A DNA stretch of 64,000 nt, from contig DBMM01000004.1 in the NCBI GenBank assembly GCA_002298925.1, forward strand, positions 35,057 through 99,056. The letters are read 5' to 3'. Source of the stretch: Geobacter sp. UBA698 (lineage in GTDB: Bacteria > Desulfobacterota > Desulfuromonadia > Geobacterales > Pseudopelobacteraceae). The position numbers and the translations under genes were made by a program. This document shows positions 1 to 8,526 of this stretch, piece after piece; position 1 is the stretch's first letter; every line of letters starts with the position of its first letter. Under the pieces are notes generated by a model. The model was given only the letters and a program-made list of their open reading frames with translations, made no database searches and was not told the DNA's origin.

Positions 1-455
1 GTGCGATAGCGGCCGAAACCCTCCACCTGATAGATGTGGGTATGGCCGCCGGAGACAACCAGTGCCAGGAAAGGAAACTCCACCGGCTGTTCCAGAAAAG
101 CGGCAAAGATATGCCCCTCGATGTGGTGCACGCCCACAAAAGGCAGCCGGCGGGCGCAGGCAATGGCCTTGGCGGTGGAAAGCCCGACCAGCAAGGCCCC
201 GGACAGCCCGGGCCCACGGGTGACAGCAACCCCCTGGATGGCAGCGAAGCCCACTTTGGCCTCCCGCAGCGCCTGGTCAATCACCGGGGAGATCATCTCC
301 AGATGTTTGCGCGAAGCGATTTCCGGTACGACGCCGCCATATTCGGCATGGATGGCCACCTGAGAGGAGACAACCGAGGAAAGGATTTCACGGCCGTCAC
401 GCACCACGGCTGCGGCTGTTTCGTCACAGGATGTTTCGATGGCAAGAACGAGCAT
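1..455 (-). CDS. tsaD: tRNA N6-threonylcarbamoyladenosine synthase subunit TsaD, partial
   Basis: TsaD (Gcp/Kae1 family) transfers the threonylcarbamoyl group to A37 of ANN-decoding tRNAs together with TsaB and TsaE. The reading frame opens at an ATG at 455 with the family N-terminus MLVLAIETSCDETAAA and runs off the left edge of the window, so only about 151 N-terminal residues are present. The metal-binding HHIEGH motif and the SGGHT motif of the ASKHA fold are visible in the translated part. It is the last gene of a minus-strand run after phoH, about 108 bases downstream of it. Start and identity are clear; the C-terminal half cannot be judged. Confidence 0.95.
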   Translation of the reverse strand, partial: MLVLAIETSCDETAAAVVRDGREILSSVVSSQVAIHAEYGGVVPEIASRKHLEMISPVIDQALREAKVGFAAIQGVAVTRGPGLSGALLVGLSTAKAIACARRLPFVGVHHIEGHIFAAFLEQPVEFPFLALVVSGGHTHIYQVEGFGRYR

Positions 456-481
456 AATAAGACCTTTATTACAGAAACAGT

Positions 482-544
482 GAGGCACGCAGGGCTTCGA
501 AGCGCAAACCAGCACATGGTTTTCTCTCCGAGCCTGCGTGCCTC
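482..544. repeat. 12-bp perfect inverted repeat between phoH and tsaD
   Basis: GAGGCACGCAGG at 482-493 is exactly complementary to CCTGCGTGCCTC at 533-544, leaving a 39-base loop. It fills most of the phoH-tsaD gap. There is no U-run next to it, so it is not a standard terminator. It could be an RNA processing or attenuation hairpin or a small dispersed repeat. Confidence 0.6.
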
Positions 545-563
545 TGTGGTGGATTTTGCAGTA

Positions 564-1880
564 TTACAATAGATTAGCAGCCAGTTCAGCCAACTCGGAC
601 CGTTCACCCTTGGTCAGGGTCACATGGGCGGCAATCTTTTCGTCCTTGAACTTCTCCACCAGAAAGGTAAGTCCGTTGCTGGAGGAGTCCACATAGGGAT
701 TATCGATCTGGTAGGGGTCGCCGGTCAGGATGATCTTGGTCCCCTCGCCCACTCGGGTGACGATGGTTTTGATCTCATGGGGCGACAGGTTCTGGGCCTC
801 ATCCACGATCAGGTACTGATTGGGGATGGAGCGACCGCGGATGTAGGTCAGCGGCTCAATGTCCAGCAATCCCATGGCCATCAGTTCCTTGTAACCCTTG
901 CTGTGGCGCTTTTCAGATTCGTGGCCGGAGATGAGCAGTTCCACGTTGTCAAAAATCGGCTGCATCCAGGGAGTCAGCTTTTCTTCAATGTCCCCCGGCA
1001 GAAAGCCCAGGTCCTTGCCCATGGGAAACACGGGGCGGGAGACCAGCAGGCGATTGTAGACATTCTCCTCGGCAACCTTGTGCAGCCCGGCGGCAATGGC
1101 CAGAAGTGTTTTGCCGGTGCCGGCCTTGCCCACCAGAGTCACCAGCTTGATGGAATCGTCCATGAGAACATCCAGAGCAAAGGACTGTTCGCGGTTGCGG
1201 GCATAGAGGCTCCAGATTCCCTCCTTGGGCACCTTGCGAATCGGCACTATCCTGGTGCTGGCAGCATCGTAGCGGCAGATGGCTGTATGGGCAGGATTGG
1301 TATTGTCGGAAATGGTAATGAATTCGTTGGGAGAAAGTCCTTCCGGCGCATCCAGCCACCCCTGGCCATAGAATCGATCGATGGATTCAGCCGGCATATC
1401 GATGCTGCGCGTTCCGGAAAAAAGATCCTGAATATCGACTTTGTCCGACTCGTAATCTTCGGCTATCAGCCCGATGACATCGGCCTTGATGCGCAGGTTG
1501 GTGTCCTTGGTGACAAACACCAGCTGTGTATCCGGGTAGCGGTCGCGCATCTCCAGGGCGACCGCCAGAATCCGGTTATCGCCACTGTCCACCCGCAGGT
1601 CCACCGGCAGATGCCTGAAATGCTTTTCGGAGAACATCTCCACCCTCAGGATTCCCTGTCCGGGCAGGGTAACCCCATCGGAAAGGGAACCCTTTTCGCG
1701 CATGGTGTCCAGAATGCGCGATACCTGACGGGCGTTGCGGCCGGTCTCATTCATATCCTTCTTGAAACGGTCCACCTCTTCAATAACCGTAATTGGAATG
1801 ATGATGTTGTTTTCCTGAAATCTGAAAATGGATTGGGGGTCATGCAGCAGCACGTTGGTGTCGAGGATGAAGTTTTTCAC
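564..1880 (-). CDS. PIN domain-PhoH family ATPase
   Basis: The 438-residue protein joins an N-terminal PIN nuclease-like domain to a C-terminal PhoH ATPase, the architecture called PhoH2 or YlaK-like. The PIN part starts with NFILDTNVLL (Asp7) and has further acidic positions at Glu35, Asp101 and Asp126, the usual metal-binding set. The ATPase part carries Walker A GKAGTGKT at 251-258 and a later Walker B-like IVDEAQN. Proteins of this family are thought to be RNA helicase/ribonucleases in RNA turnover. It starts at an ATG at 1880, downstream of the small lipoprotein gene and upstream of tsaD on the same strand. The substrate is unknown. Confidence 0.93.
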   Translation of the reverse strand: MKNFILDTNVLLHDPQSIFRFQENNIIIPITVIEEVDRFKKDMNETGRNARQVSRILDTMREKGSLSDGVTLPGQGILRVEMFSEKHFRHLPVDLRVDSGDNRILAVALEMRDRYPDTQLVFVTKDTNLRIKADVIGLIAEDYESDKVDIQDLFSGTRSIDMPAESIDRFYGQGWLDAPEGLSPNEFITISDNTNPAHTAICRYDAASTRIVPIRKVPKEGIWSLYARNREQSFALDVLMDDSIKLVTLVGKAGTGKTLLAIAAGLHKVAEENVYNRLLVSRPVFPMGKDLGFLPGDIEEKLTPWMQPIFDNVELLISGHESEKRHSKGYKELMAMGLLDIEPLTYIRGRSIPNQYLIVDEAQNLSPHEIKTIVTRVGEGTKIILTGDPYQIDNPYVDSSSNGLTFLVEKFKDEKIAAHVTLTKGERSELAELAANLL

Positions 1881-1937
1881 GGGTAACCTTTCTGCCTGCA
1901 GGATTGGGTAAGGCCTGGTGGGTACAAATCCGGACTG

Positions 1938-2198
1938 CTATTGTTCGATGATATTCACGGTCAGTCCCTCCCGCTTGCCGAGAATCTTGATCCATATCGG
2001 CCGGTTGCGGTATCTGGCATCCAGAATAACCTCGCCCTCCTTGTTGATGGCGGCCAGCACGCTTTCGGGAGAATCGTTGATGGTAAAATAGGTATAGATA
2101 TTCGTTTTGTAGAGCTCATCCTTGGTGAAGGGGCGCTCCGGCTGAAGCGAGCAGCCACAGACAAGCGCCAGCAACATCAATGAAAACACTATTTTCAT
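1938..2198 (-). CDS. small predicted lipoprotein, unknown function
   Basis: An 86-residue protein with a short hydrophobic signal peptide and a lipobox LVCGC, with the lipidated Cys at residue 16. The mature part is about 70 residues and mixed in charge. It contains no motif I recognise. The start has a plausible ribosome binding site (GGAGCATTTTT before the ATG at 2198). It lies 40 bases downstream of the cysteine desulfurase-like gene and 57 bases upstream of phoH, all on the minus strand, so it is probably cotranscribed. It is a real small gene by start signal, export signal and spacing, but I cannot assign a role. Confidence 0.75.
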   Translation of the reverse strand: MKIVFSLMLLALVCGCSLQPERPFTKDELYKTNIYTYFTINDSPESVLAAINKEGEVILDARYRNRPIWIKILGKREGLTVNIIEQ

Positions 2199-2238
2199 AA
2201 AAATGCTCCTTCGACCGCCTCGCGATCCCTGACAGCAC

Positions 2239-3390
2239 TCACCGGGCTGACCTGCTGCATTCTACAACGGCATCACAAAAAATTGCAATCTCGTCGCACG
2301 TATTGAACCAGCCCGGGCTGACCCGCACGGTCCCGGCCGGAAAGGTGCCCAGGGTTCGATGGGCCTGTGGTGCGCAGTGCAGTCCGGCACGCACGGCGAT
2401 ATCAAAACGCTGATCCAGCACGAAAGCCAGCTCCGATGAATCCATGCCGGCCACCGTAAAGGAAAGCACACCGGTAGCCAGACTGCGATCAGCCGGTCCA
2501 TGAACGGTTACTCCCGCAATTGAAGCCAGCCCATCCCTGATACTGACGGCTAACTTGCGTTCTTTTTCACCGATAATCTGCACACCCTGCTCCATGACAA
2601 ACTCGACACCAGCCTTGAGACCGGCAATGCCGGGCATGTTGTGGGTTCCGGCCTCGAACCCTTCCGGCATGGAGTCAGGCTGCTCCTCCAGGGTCGAATT
2701 GCTGCCGGTGCCCCCTGCCAGCAGAGGACGGAGCGCAACCCGGGGGGCCACATAAAGAAAACCGGTGCCTTGGGGGCCAAGCAGCCCCTTGTGGCCCGGA
2801 GCAGCCAACAGGTCGATTCCGCACGAGACTACTACGTTGATCGGCACACAGCCGGCCGACTGGGCCGCGTCCACCAGAAACAGGGCATCAGCTTCACGGG
2901 CAATGACGGCAAACTGCTCCAGCGACTGGATGGTACCGGAAACATTGGAGACATGCCCCATGGCGATCATGCGGGTATTGGGGCGCAGCGCCCGGGCGAC
3001 ATCAGCCGGGTCAACCAGGCCATCGCTGCCGGTCGCAACGATGGTCACTTCGACTCCCTGTTCCTTGACGGCATACAAAGGGCGCAGCAGCGAGTTATGC
3101 TCCATGGAGGTGGTGATGACGTGATCACCGGCGGCAAGAGTCCCGCGTACCGCCATGTTAAGGGCTTCGGTGGCACTATGGGTGAACACGATTCGCGATG
3201 AATCCGGTGCCGACAGCAGGGCAGCCACCGTTTCCCGGGCCTGATACAGCAGGCGTCCCGCCTCCAACGAACGCCGGTGGCCGCTCCGTCCGGCGGATGC
3301 GCCGATTTCGCACATGGCATGCATCACGGCCTGATAAACCGAGGTCGGCTTGGGAAACGACGTGGCTGCGTTATCAAGATAAATGGACAT
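2239..3390 (-). CDS. cysteine desulfurase family protein (class V aminotransferase)
   Basis: A PLP-dependent fold-type I enzyme of 383 residues. It opens with the class V N-terminus MSIYLDNAATSFPKP. It contains the PLP-lysine motif GHKG (Lys201), the HSATEALN cofactor loop near 71-78 and a cysteine in the catalytic position of desulfurases, RAGLHCAPQAH (Cys339). These features match the SufS/CsdA-like subgroup that releases sulfur (or selenium) from cysteine (or selenocysteine). There are no suf or isc partners in the window, so its sulfur acceptor is unknown. The upstream gene ends 15 bases before this start, so it sits in the minus-strand run from the beta-helix lipoprotein to tsaD. The enzyme class is secure; the physiological role is inferred. 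Confidence 0.9.
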   Translation of the reverse strand: MSIYLDNAATSFPKPTSVYQAVMHAMCEIGASAGRSGHRRSLEAGRLLYQARETVAALLSAPDSSRIVFTHSATEALNMAVRGTLAAGDHVITTSMEHNSLLRPLYAVKEQGVEVTIVATGSDGLVDPADVARALRPNTRMIAMGHVSNVSGTIQSLEQFAVIAREADALFLVDAAQSAGCVPINVVVSCGIDLLAAPGHKGLLGPQGTGFLYVAPRVALRPLLAGGTGSNSTLEEQPDSMPEGFEAGTHNMPGIAGLKAGVEFVMEQGVQIIGEKERKLAVSIRDGLASIAGVTVHGPADRSLATGVLSFTVAGMDSSELAFVLDQRFDIAVRAGLHCAPQAHRTLGTFPAGTVRVSPGWFNTCDEIAIFCDAVVECSRSAR

Positions 3391-3405
3391 GTGATTCAGA
3401 ACCTC

Positions 3406-4797
3406 TCAGGGCAATGTAGCCGGTTGTGCCGTCAGCCATGGCAGGATGGCGATCTGCCCCGAACGGACGTCTCTGCGGGCATCGAGCAGCTTGGAATGAA
3501 TGGCGTTTTCATCGACAGTCCCCCACCAGTTAAGCACCGCGCTGACATTCTCTCGACCGATATTGGCCAGATTGAAACCGCCGTTGGCGCTGAAGGAGTT
3601 TTCCCAGATCGCCGAGCGGCCGTCTTCCACCTGTATGCCGTCCTGAAGATTATCGGCAAAAAGACAGCGGTACACCTTGATGCGCGCACCAGCCAGCCGC
3701 AGGCCAGCCTCGCGGTTCTTTGCAAACCGGCCCATCAGCACCTGGCCTTCGCCCCCTTTGAGCTGTGCTCCGACAGCATTGCCGGTCAAGTCGCAGGCAT
3801 TGAATTTTATGCGGCACTCTTCGGCCAGTATGCCCTGGCGCTCACTGCCCTTAATCGATAGCGATGACAGAGCCAGGGAAGCATGCTGGGCGGTAACACC
3901 CAAACGGTTGTCAACGATGCTTCCGCCGCGTAGCTCCAGTTCGCTGTCACGGATCTCCAGCCCGGTTTCACAGCCGCTAACCGCCACATCGGTCAAGGAC
4001 ACAGTGCTGTCCCGAAACGACATGCCGGAGGAGGATCTGACGACGGTCACCCCTTTGGCGGCCAGCGTGGAAAATCGGGCTTCGATGCCTGTCTCGGCGC
4101 CTTCGATGCGGGTATGGTCAAGCTGGTTACGTTTTTCGCTGGCCAAAAACAGGATACCGCCCCAATCATCCCGGACGGATTCCGCCGTATTGGGTGCGAA
4201 CAGCACCGGTAGTTCCGGCGTGCCAGCGGACTGCAGCCGTCCCTTTACGACCATGCGGGGCAGCCCGGGTTGCTGCACAGATTTCATGAAGCGCACAACA
4301 GTCCCCGCTTCGATGCGCACCGTGGCTTGGGATGCAATCACCAGCCCTCCCCTGATCAGCACGGTGCCGCGCCAGGTCACATCCTCGCTGATGGTGGCGT
4401 TTTCGTAACTGCTGTCAGCCGTCGCCACCAGAGCTGGACGCTGAGGGGAGAGCGGTTGGGCATCAAAGGCATTGACGCTGGGGCGCGGGACCGGCGCCAG
4501 CGGCACAATCCCGATCGAATCTGCTGGGTACGGAGTCTGTCGCGACTGCAGAATTTGATCAACGACAGGCGCGTTCCGAGTGGCTTGCGGCGGTGCGGCT
4601 GCCACGCCGACTGCAGACTGAAGCGGCTTGGCAGTCTTAGCAACCTGGCCAACCGGCTTAGTCACCGAGGCAGCTTTATGATTGCGTAGCGTCTCTTCAA
4701 CCTGAAATGGAAAGCGGATGCAGCCATTCAGAGGCAGCAACAGCATACAGGTAATCACAAGCCGGACGGCCCGGCTGTCATGGCTGATAAGGCTCAA
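3406..4797 (-). CDS. right-handed beta-helix lipoprotein
   Basis: A 463-residue exported protein with a signal peptide ending in the lipobox LNGC (Cys near residue 26). A Pro/Ala/Lys-rich low-complexity stretch of about 100 residues follows. From about residue 135 on the sequence shows parallel beta-helix-like repeats (VLIRGGLVIA, LELRGGSIVDN, IKVYRCLFADN, AIWENSFSANG), as in pectate-lyase-like and NosD/CASH-type proteins. I see no clear catalytic residue set, so it may be a surface or periplasmic structural protein. It is the first gene of the minus-strand group that runs to tsaD and is divergent from nrdJ. Confidence 0.8.
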   Translation of the reverse strand: MSLISHDSRAVRLVITCMLLLPLNGCIRFPFQVEETLRNHKAASVTKPVGQVAKTAKPLQSAVGVAAAPPQATRNAPVVDQILQSRQTPYPADSIGIVPLAPVPRPSVNAFDAQPLSPQRPALVATADSSYENATISEDVTWRGTVLIRGGLVIASQATVRIEAGTVVRFMKSVQQPGLPRMVVKGRLQSAGTPELPVLFAPNTAESVRDDWGGILFLASEKRNQLDHTRIEGAETGIEARFSTLAAKGVTVVRSSSGMSFRDSTVSLTDVAVSGCETGLEIRDSELELRGGSIVDNRLGVTAQHASLALSSLSIKGSERQGILAEECRIKFNACDLTGNAVGAQLKGGEGQVLMGRFAKNREAGLRLAGARIKVYRCLFADNLQDGIQVEDGRSAIWENSFSANGGFNLANIGRENVSAVLNWWGTVDENAIHSKLLDARRDVRSGQIAILPWLTAQPATLP

Positions 4798-5046
4798 AGA
4801 GGAGTGTCCTTCCCGGGCACAAATCCTGCGCCGGTTCGTGGCAGGCAGACCGCACTGTATTCAGGATTATTGCATTTCACAGCAGGTTTCATCAGACAGG
4901 GGGCTCCGGATACGTTCTAATCTGATTTCTATCACACTTGCGCGCAGGTGTAAATTTTTAGTTCCGGCATCCACGGGATGCTTAAAACTTCCGGCCGGCA
5001 CCTTTTCACGTGCTTTCAGCAGGTTATGAATTTACAAAATAACCTG

Positions 5047-5075
5047 TTGACAGAAACATACATGTTGTGGTTAAT
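5047..5075 (+). promoter_or_regulatory. candidate sigma-70 promoter of nrdJ
   Basis: A consensus -35 TTGACA at 5047-5052 is followed after 17 bases by GTTAAT at 5070-5075 (four of six -10 positions, preceded by TG). The first NrdR-like box overlaps the spacer, the arrangement expected for repression. The rest of the 376-base gap 4798-5173 shows no gene, and I saw no clear riboswitch. Confidence 0.5.
5055..5070 (+). promoter_or_regulatory. NrdR box 1 (weaker)
   Basis: The 16-mer AACATACATGTTGTGG matches the NrdR box consensus (acaCwAtATaTwGtgt) at about 10 of 16 positions, best in its right half. It starts exactly 32 bp before the stronger box at 5087, the three-helical-turn spacing known for NrdR operators. 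Confidence 0.55.
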
Positions 5076-5086
5076 TTTCTGCCGTT

Positions 5087-5102
5087 CCACTAAATATTGT
5101 GG
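5087..5102 (+). promoter_or_regulatory. NrdR box 2 (strong)
   Basis: The 16-mer CCACTAAATATTGTGG matches the NrdR consensus at nearly all core positions, including C4, A6, A8, T9, A10, T11 and G13 to G15. It lies 72 bases before the nrdJ start, downstream of the predicted -10 element. Confidence 0.7.
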
Positions 5103-5173
5103 TCTCACACAAATTTGACGATACCATCCAATCTATCGATTTGACAGCATATTTTTGCTACGGGGAGAATCTC

Positions 5174-7408
5174 ATGAAAAAAGCAGCCTCAAAAGACACC
5201 ATTTCCGGCCTTTCCAAAAATGCCCTGACCGTGCTGGAGAAGCGCTATCTCAGGCGCGATACCCAGGGCAAAACCCTGGAAACACCGGCCGACATGTTCC
5301 GCCGCGTAGCAGACACCATCGCTGCACCGGACAGGAAATTCGATAAAAAAGCCGATACCAGTGCCCTGTCCGATAAATTCTACCAGATGATGACCAATTT
5401 CGAGTTCCTGCCGAACTCACCGACCCTGATGAATGCCGGCCGAGAATTGGGGCAGTTGTCGGCCTGCTTCGTGCTGCCGGTGGGCGACTCCATGGAAGAG
5501 ATCTTCGATGCCGTCAAGTTCACCGCCCTGATTCACAAGTCGGGCGGTGGCACCGGCTTCTCCTTCTCGCGCCTGCGTCCGGCCAACGATGTGGTCAGTT
5601 CCACCACCGGAATATCCAGCGGGCCGCTCTCCTTCATGCGCGTGTTTGACGTGGCCACCGAAACCATCAAGCAGGGCGGCACACGCCGCGGCGCCAACAT
5701 GGGCATCCTGCGGGTCGATCACCCCGACATCATGAACTTCATCATGTGCAAGGCCGACCAGAAGCACCTCAACAACTTCAACATTTCCGTAGGGCTGACT
5801 GAGAAATTCATGCAGGCCGTGGAGCGGGACGACGAATATGAGCTGCACAATCCCCGCGACGGCAAACCGTGCGGCACACTCAACGCCCGCAAGGTTTTCC
5901 AGCGCATCGTCAAGCAGGCCTGGGAAAACGGCGAGCCCGGCATCATATTTCTGGACCGCCTCAATCGCGACAACCCCACTCCCCATGTTGGCGAGATTGA
6001 AGCCACTAACCCCTGCGGCGAGCAGCCGCTTCTGCCCTACGAATCATGCAACCTGGGCTCCATCAACCTGGGCAAGTTCGTCAAAAACGGCACCGTTGAC
6101 TGGACAAAACTGAAAGAGATCATACACAACGCGGTCCACTTCCTGGACAATGTGATCGAGGCCAACAATTACCCGCTGCAGCAGATCCACGACATGACCC
6201 ACGCCAACCGCAAGATCGGACTGGGGGTCATGGGGTGGGCCGATATGCTGATCGCCCTGGGCATCCCCTACAGCTCCGATGAAGCGGTCAAGCTCGGCAA
6301 AAAAGTTATGAAGTTCATCAACGACGAGGGGCACTTGGCATCCCAGGAACTGGCCAAACAACGCGGCTCATTCCCCAATTTTAAGGGATCGATCTTTGAC
6401 AAAAAAGGTGCGGCCCCCATGCGCAACGCCACGGTCAGCACCATCGCCCCCACCGGCACCATTTCGATCATCGCCAATGCCTCATCCGGTGTGGAGCCGC
6501 TGTTTGCCGTGTCATATATCCGCACCGTCATGGACAAGAACGTCATGATCGAGGTTAATCCGCATTTCGAGCAGATTGCCAAGGAGCGCGGCTTTTACTC
6601 GGAGGAGTTGATGAAGCGGATCGCCGAACATGGCACCGTGGCTGATATCACCGAGATTCCCGAAGACGTGCGCAACATTTTCGTGACGGCCCACGACATC
6701 ACCCCCAATGACCACATCCAGATGCAGTCGGCCTTCCAGCTCTACACCGACAATGCCGTCTCCAAAACCGTCAACTTCCCCAACTCGGCCACCATCGAGG
6801 ATGTGGAAAAGGCCTACATGCTGGCCTACCAGACCGGCTGCAAGGGAGTCACCATCTACCGCGACGGATCCCGCGACGAGCAGGTGCTCTCCACCGCCAA
6901 GAAAGCGGAGGTACCGCTGGAGTCCGCGTTGGTCGAGGAGGAGAAGACGGCCATCAAGCGCGAGCGGCCCAAGGCCCTGCGTGGCTGGACCTACCAGATG
7001 CAGACCGGCTGCGGCCCGCTGTATATCACCGTCAACGAAGACAAAAACGGACTGTTCGAGCTGTTTACCACCATGGGCAAGGCCGGCGGATGTGCCGCTT
7101 CCCAGAGCGAGGCCATCGGGCGCATGGTGTCTCTGGCATGGCGCAGCGGCGTTCAGGCCCGCCAGGTCATCAAACAGCTGCTCGGCATTTCCTGTCACTG
7201 CCCCTCCGGATTCGGCGACAACCGGGTGCTGTCCTGTGCCGATGCCGTGGCCAAGGCCATCCAATCACACCTGATCGCCAGCGGCTACGACATCAACGCC
7301 GAAACAGCCCGTCAGGAACGGGGCGCCTGCCCTGAATGCGGCGGAATAGTGGAACACGAAGGCGGCTGCTCGGTCTGCCATGTCTGCGGATACTCCGAAT
7401 GCGCCTAG
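5174..7408 (+). CDS. nrdJ: adenosylcobalamin-dependent (class II) ribonucleotide reductase
   Basis: A 744-residue class II reductase that makes deoxyribonucleotides with coenzyme B12, independent of oxygen. I place the start at the ATG at 5174 behind GGGGAGAATCTC rather than at an in-frame ATG 75 bases upstream that lacks a binding site. Visible family marks are LSACFVLP with the substrate-site cysteine, NPCGEQPLLPYESC in the catalytic core, the PTGTISIIA loop, and a C-terminal region with SCHCPSG and a zinc-ribbon-like tail (CPEC, CSVC, CGYSEC), which carries the redox-active cysteines. Two NrdR-like boxes precede it. It is a single transcription unit with its own terminator. Confidence 0.96.
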   Translation: MKKAASKDTISGLSKNALTVLEKRYLRRDTQGKTLETPADMFRRVADTIAAPDRKFDKKADTSALSDKFYQMMTNFEFLPNSPTLMNAGRELGQLSACFVLPVGDSMEEIFDAVKFTALIHKSGGGTGFSFSRLRPANDVVSSTTGISSGPLSFMRVFDVATETIKQGGTRRGANMGILRVDHPDIMNFIMCKADQKHLNNFNISVGLTEKFMQAVERDDEYELHNPRDGKPCGTLNARKVFQRIVKQAWENGEPGIIFLDRLNRDNPTPHVGEIEATNPCGEQPLLPYESCNLGSINLGKFVKNGTVDWTKLKEIIHNAVHFLDNVIEANNYPLQQIHDMTHANRKIGLGVMGWADMLIALGIPYSSDEAVKLGKKVMKFINDEGHLASQELAKQRGSFPNFKGSIFDKKGAAPMRNATVSTIAPTGTISIIANASSGVEPLFAVSYIRTVMDKNVMIEVNPHFEQIAKERGFYSEELMKRIAEHGTVADITEIPEDVRNIFVTAHDITPNDHIQMQSAFQLYTDNAVSKTVNFPNSATIEDVEKAYMLAYQTGCKGVTIYRDGSRDEQVLSTAKKAEVPLESALVEEEKTAIKRERPKALRGWTYQMQTGCGPLYITVNEDKNGLFELFTTMGKAGGCAASQSEAIGRMVSLAWRSGVQARQVIKQLLGISCHCPSGFGDNRVLSCADAVAKAIQSHLIASGYDINAETARQERGACPECGGIVEHEGGCSVCHVCGYSECA

Positions 7409-7430
7409 CTTGCTGAACAAGTCCAACAAT

Positions 7431-7469
7431 AAAAGCCCCTTCCGTTTGCGGTCCGGAAGGGGCTTTTTT
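7431..7469 (+). terminator. rho-independent terminator of nrdJ
   Basis: AAAAGCCCCTTCCG and CGGAAGGGGCTTTT form a 14-bp perfect stem with a 9-base loop, followed by a run of T. It starts 22 bases after the nrdJ stop. Confidence 0.93.
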
Positions 7470-7495
7470 CAGTCAAACCATACCACTACGACTCC

Positions 7496-8368
7496 ATGTC
7501 CTCATATGCCTTTATCCTGATCATAATTTCTGCGGTCATGCATGCCCTCTGGAACATGCTTGTCAAAAAGAGCCGCCACAAAACGGTTTTCATCTGGTGG
7601 ATGTTCATCGCCTCGAGCGGCCTGTTCAGTATCGCACTGCCGCTGGTGCCGGAACCGTTCCACTGGCCAGAACTGAAGACCCTGCTGATGATCACAATCG
7701 CGGCGGTCTGTTTCGTGCTCTATCACCTCTTCAACGGCCGCGCCTACCGGGGCGGCGACCTGTCAGTGGTCTACCCGCTCTGCCAGACCTCCATGGTCTA
7801 TGTTCCCATCTGGGGCATCATCCTGCTGGGGGAACGCCTCAGACCGCCGGGCATCTGCGGCGTGCTGCTGGTGATCTTCGGCACCTATTCCGTACAACTG
7901 CGCAGGCTGACGCTGGACGAACTGCTGCGCCCATTCCGCGATCTACGCAGTCGCTCGGTGCAGGCCGCACTGGCGGCTGGCTTCATCTACTCCATCGGTT
8001 CCATTGCGGAAAAAACCGGGGTCAGAAACTATTCCCCCCTGTACTTCACCTATCTGCTGGTAATCATGATGCTGGCACTGATGACATTCAACCTGGCAAG
8101 ACCCAGATATCGAAAACTGATCTGGGCGGAATTGCGCGAGCACTGGCGGCTGATCCTCTGCAGCGGACCGATCATGATGGCCTCCTTCATCAGCTTCCGC
8201 TACGGCCTCAACCTGTCTCCGGTCAGTTATGCCGTTCCGGTCAGGCAGGTCAGCATTCTGGTGGGCGTACTGATCGGGATTCTCTTTCTGGGGGAGTCAT
8301 TCGGCAGGATACGTCTGATGGCGGCGCTGCTGATTCTAGCTGGCGCGGCACTGATAAAGCTCGGGTAG
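7496..8368 (+). CDS. EamA/DMT-superfamily permease
   Basis: A 290-residue integral membrane protein with about ten hydrophobic segments arranged as two homologous halves, the drug/metabolite transporter pattern. The first half contains ERLRPPGICGVLLVIFGTY and the second ESFGRIRLMAALLILAGAALI, both matching the end-of-repeat signature of EamA domains (a Glu followed by a hydrophobic helix). The substrate cannot be predicted. The ATG at 7496 has no strong ribosome binding site and lies just after the nrdJ terminator, so it needs its own promoter or read-through. There is no obvious partner gene. Confidence 0.88.
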   Translation: MSSYAFILIIISAVMHALWNMLVKKSRHKTVFIWWMFIASSGLFSIALPLVPEPFHWPELKTLLMITIAAVCFVLYHLFNGRAYRGGDLSVVYPLCQTSMVYVPIWGIILLGERLRPPGICGVLLVIFGTYSVQLRRLTLDELLRPFRDLRSRSVQAALAAGFIYSIGSIAEKTGVRNYSPLYFTYLLVIMMLALMTFNLARPRYRKLIWAELREHWRLILCSGPIMMASFISFRYGLNLSPVSYAVPVRQVSILVGVLIGILFLGESFGRIRLMAALLILAGAALIKLG

Positions 8369-8451
8369 AAACCGCGCTGGGATTTCGCCAAAGTGACGAA
8401 TGGAAGCTGGCTGACAACAGCTAAACTCTGACGTAAACAATTTCATCATAA

Positions 8452-8490
8452 ATAAAAAGGGACCGACTCTGCCTGGCAGCGTCCGGTCCC
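8452..8490 (-). terminator. rho-independent terminator of the small gene at 8.5 kb
   Basis: On the minus strand GGGACCG and CGGTCCC form a 7-bp stem around an 18-base loop and are followed by TTTTTATTT. It ends the transcript of the small gene at 8527-8751. Confidence 0.8.
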
Positions 8491-8526
8491 CTGAATTGAT
8501 GTGCATACTTTTGTTCTCTCAGCAGA

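Noticed and set aside
624..1886. A 420-residue plus-strand frame opposite the PIN-PhoH gene
   Set aside because: Antisense of a well-supported gene with clear motifs; long GC-rich shadow frames are common here.
5141..5146. Second TTGACA upstream of nrdJ
   Set aside because: It lies 28 bases before the start codon with no -10 hexamer at a usable distance.
4798..5173. Cobalamin riboswitch before the B12-dependent reductase
   Set aside because: I searched the gap for the conserved B12-box text and found none; the NrdR boxes explain the regulation better.
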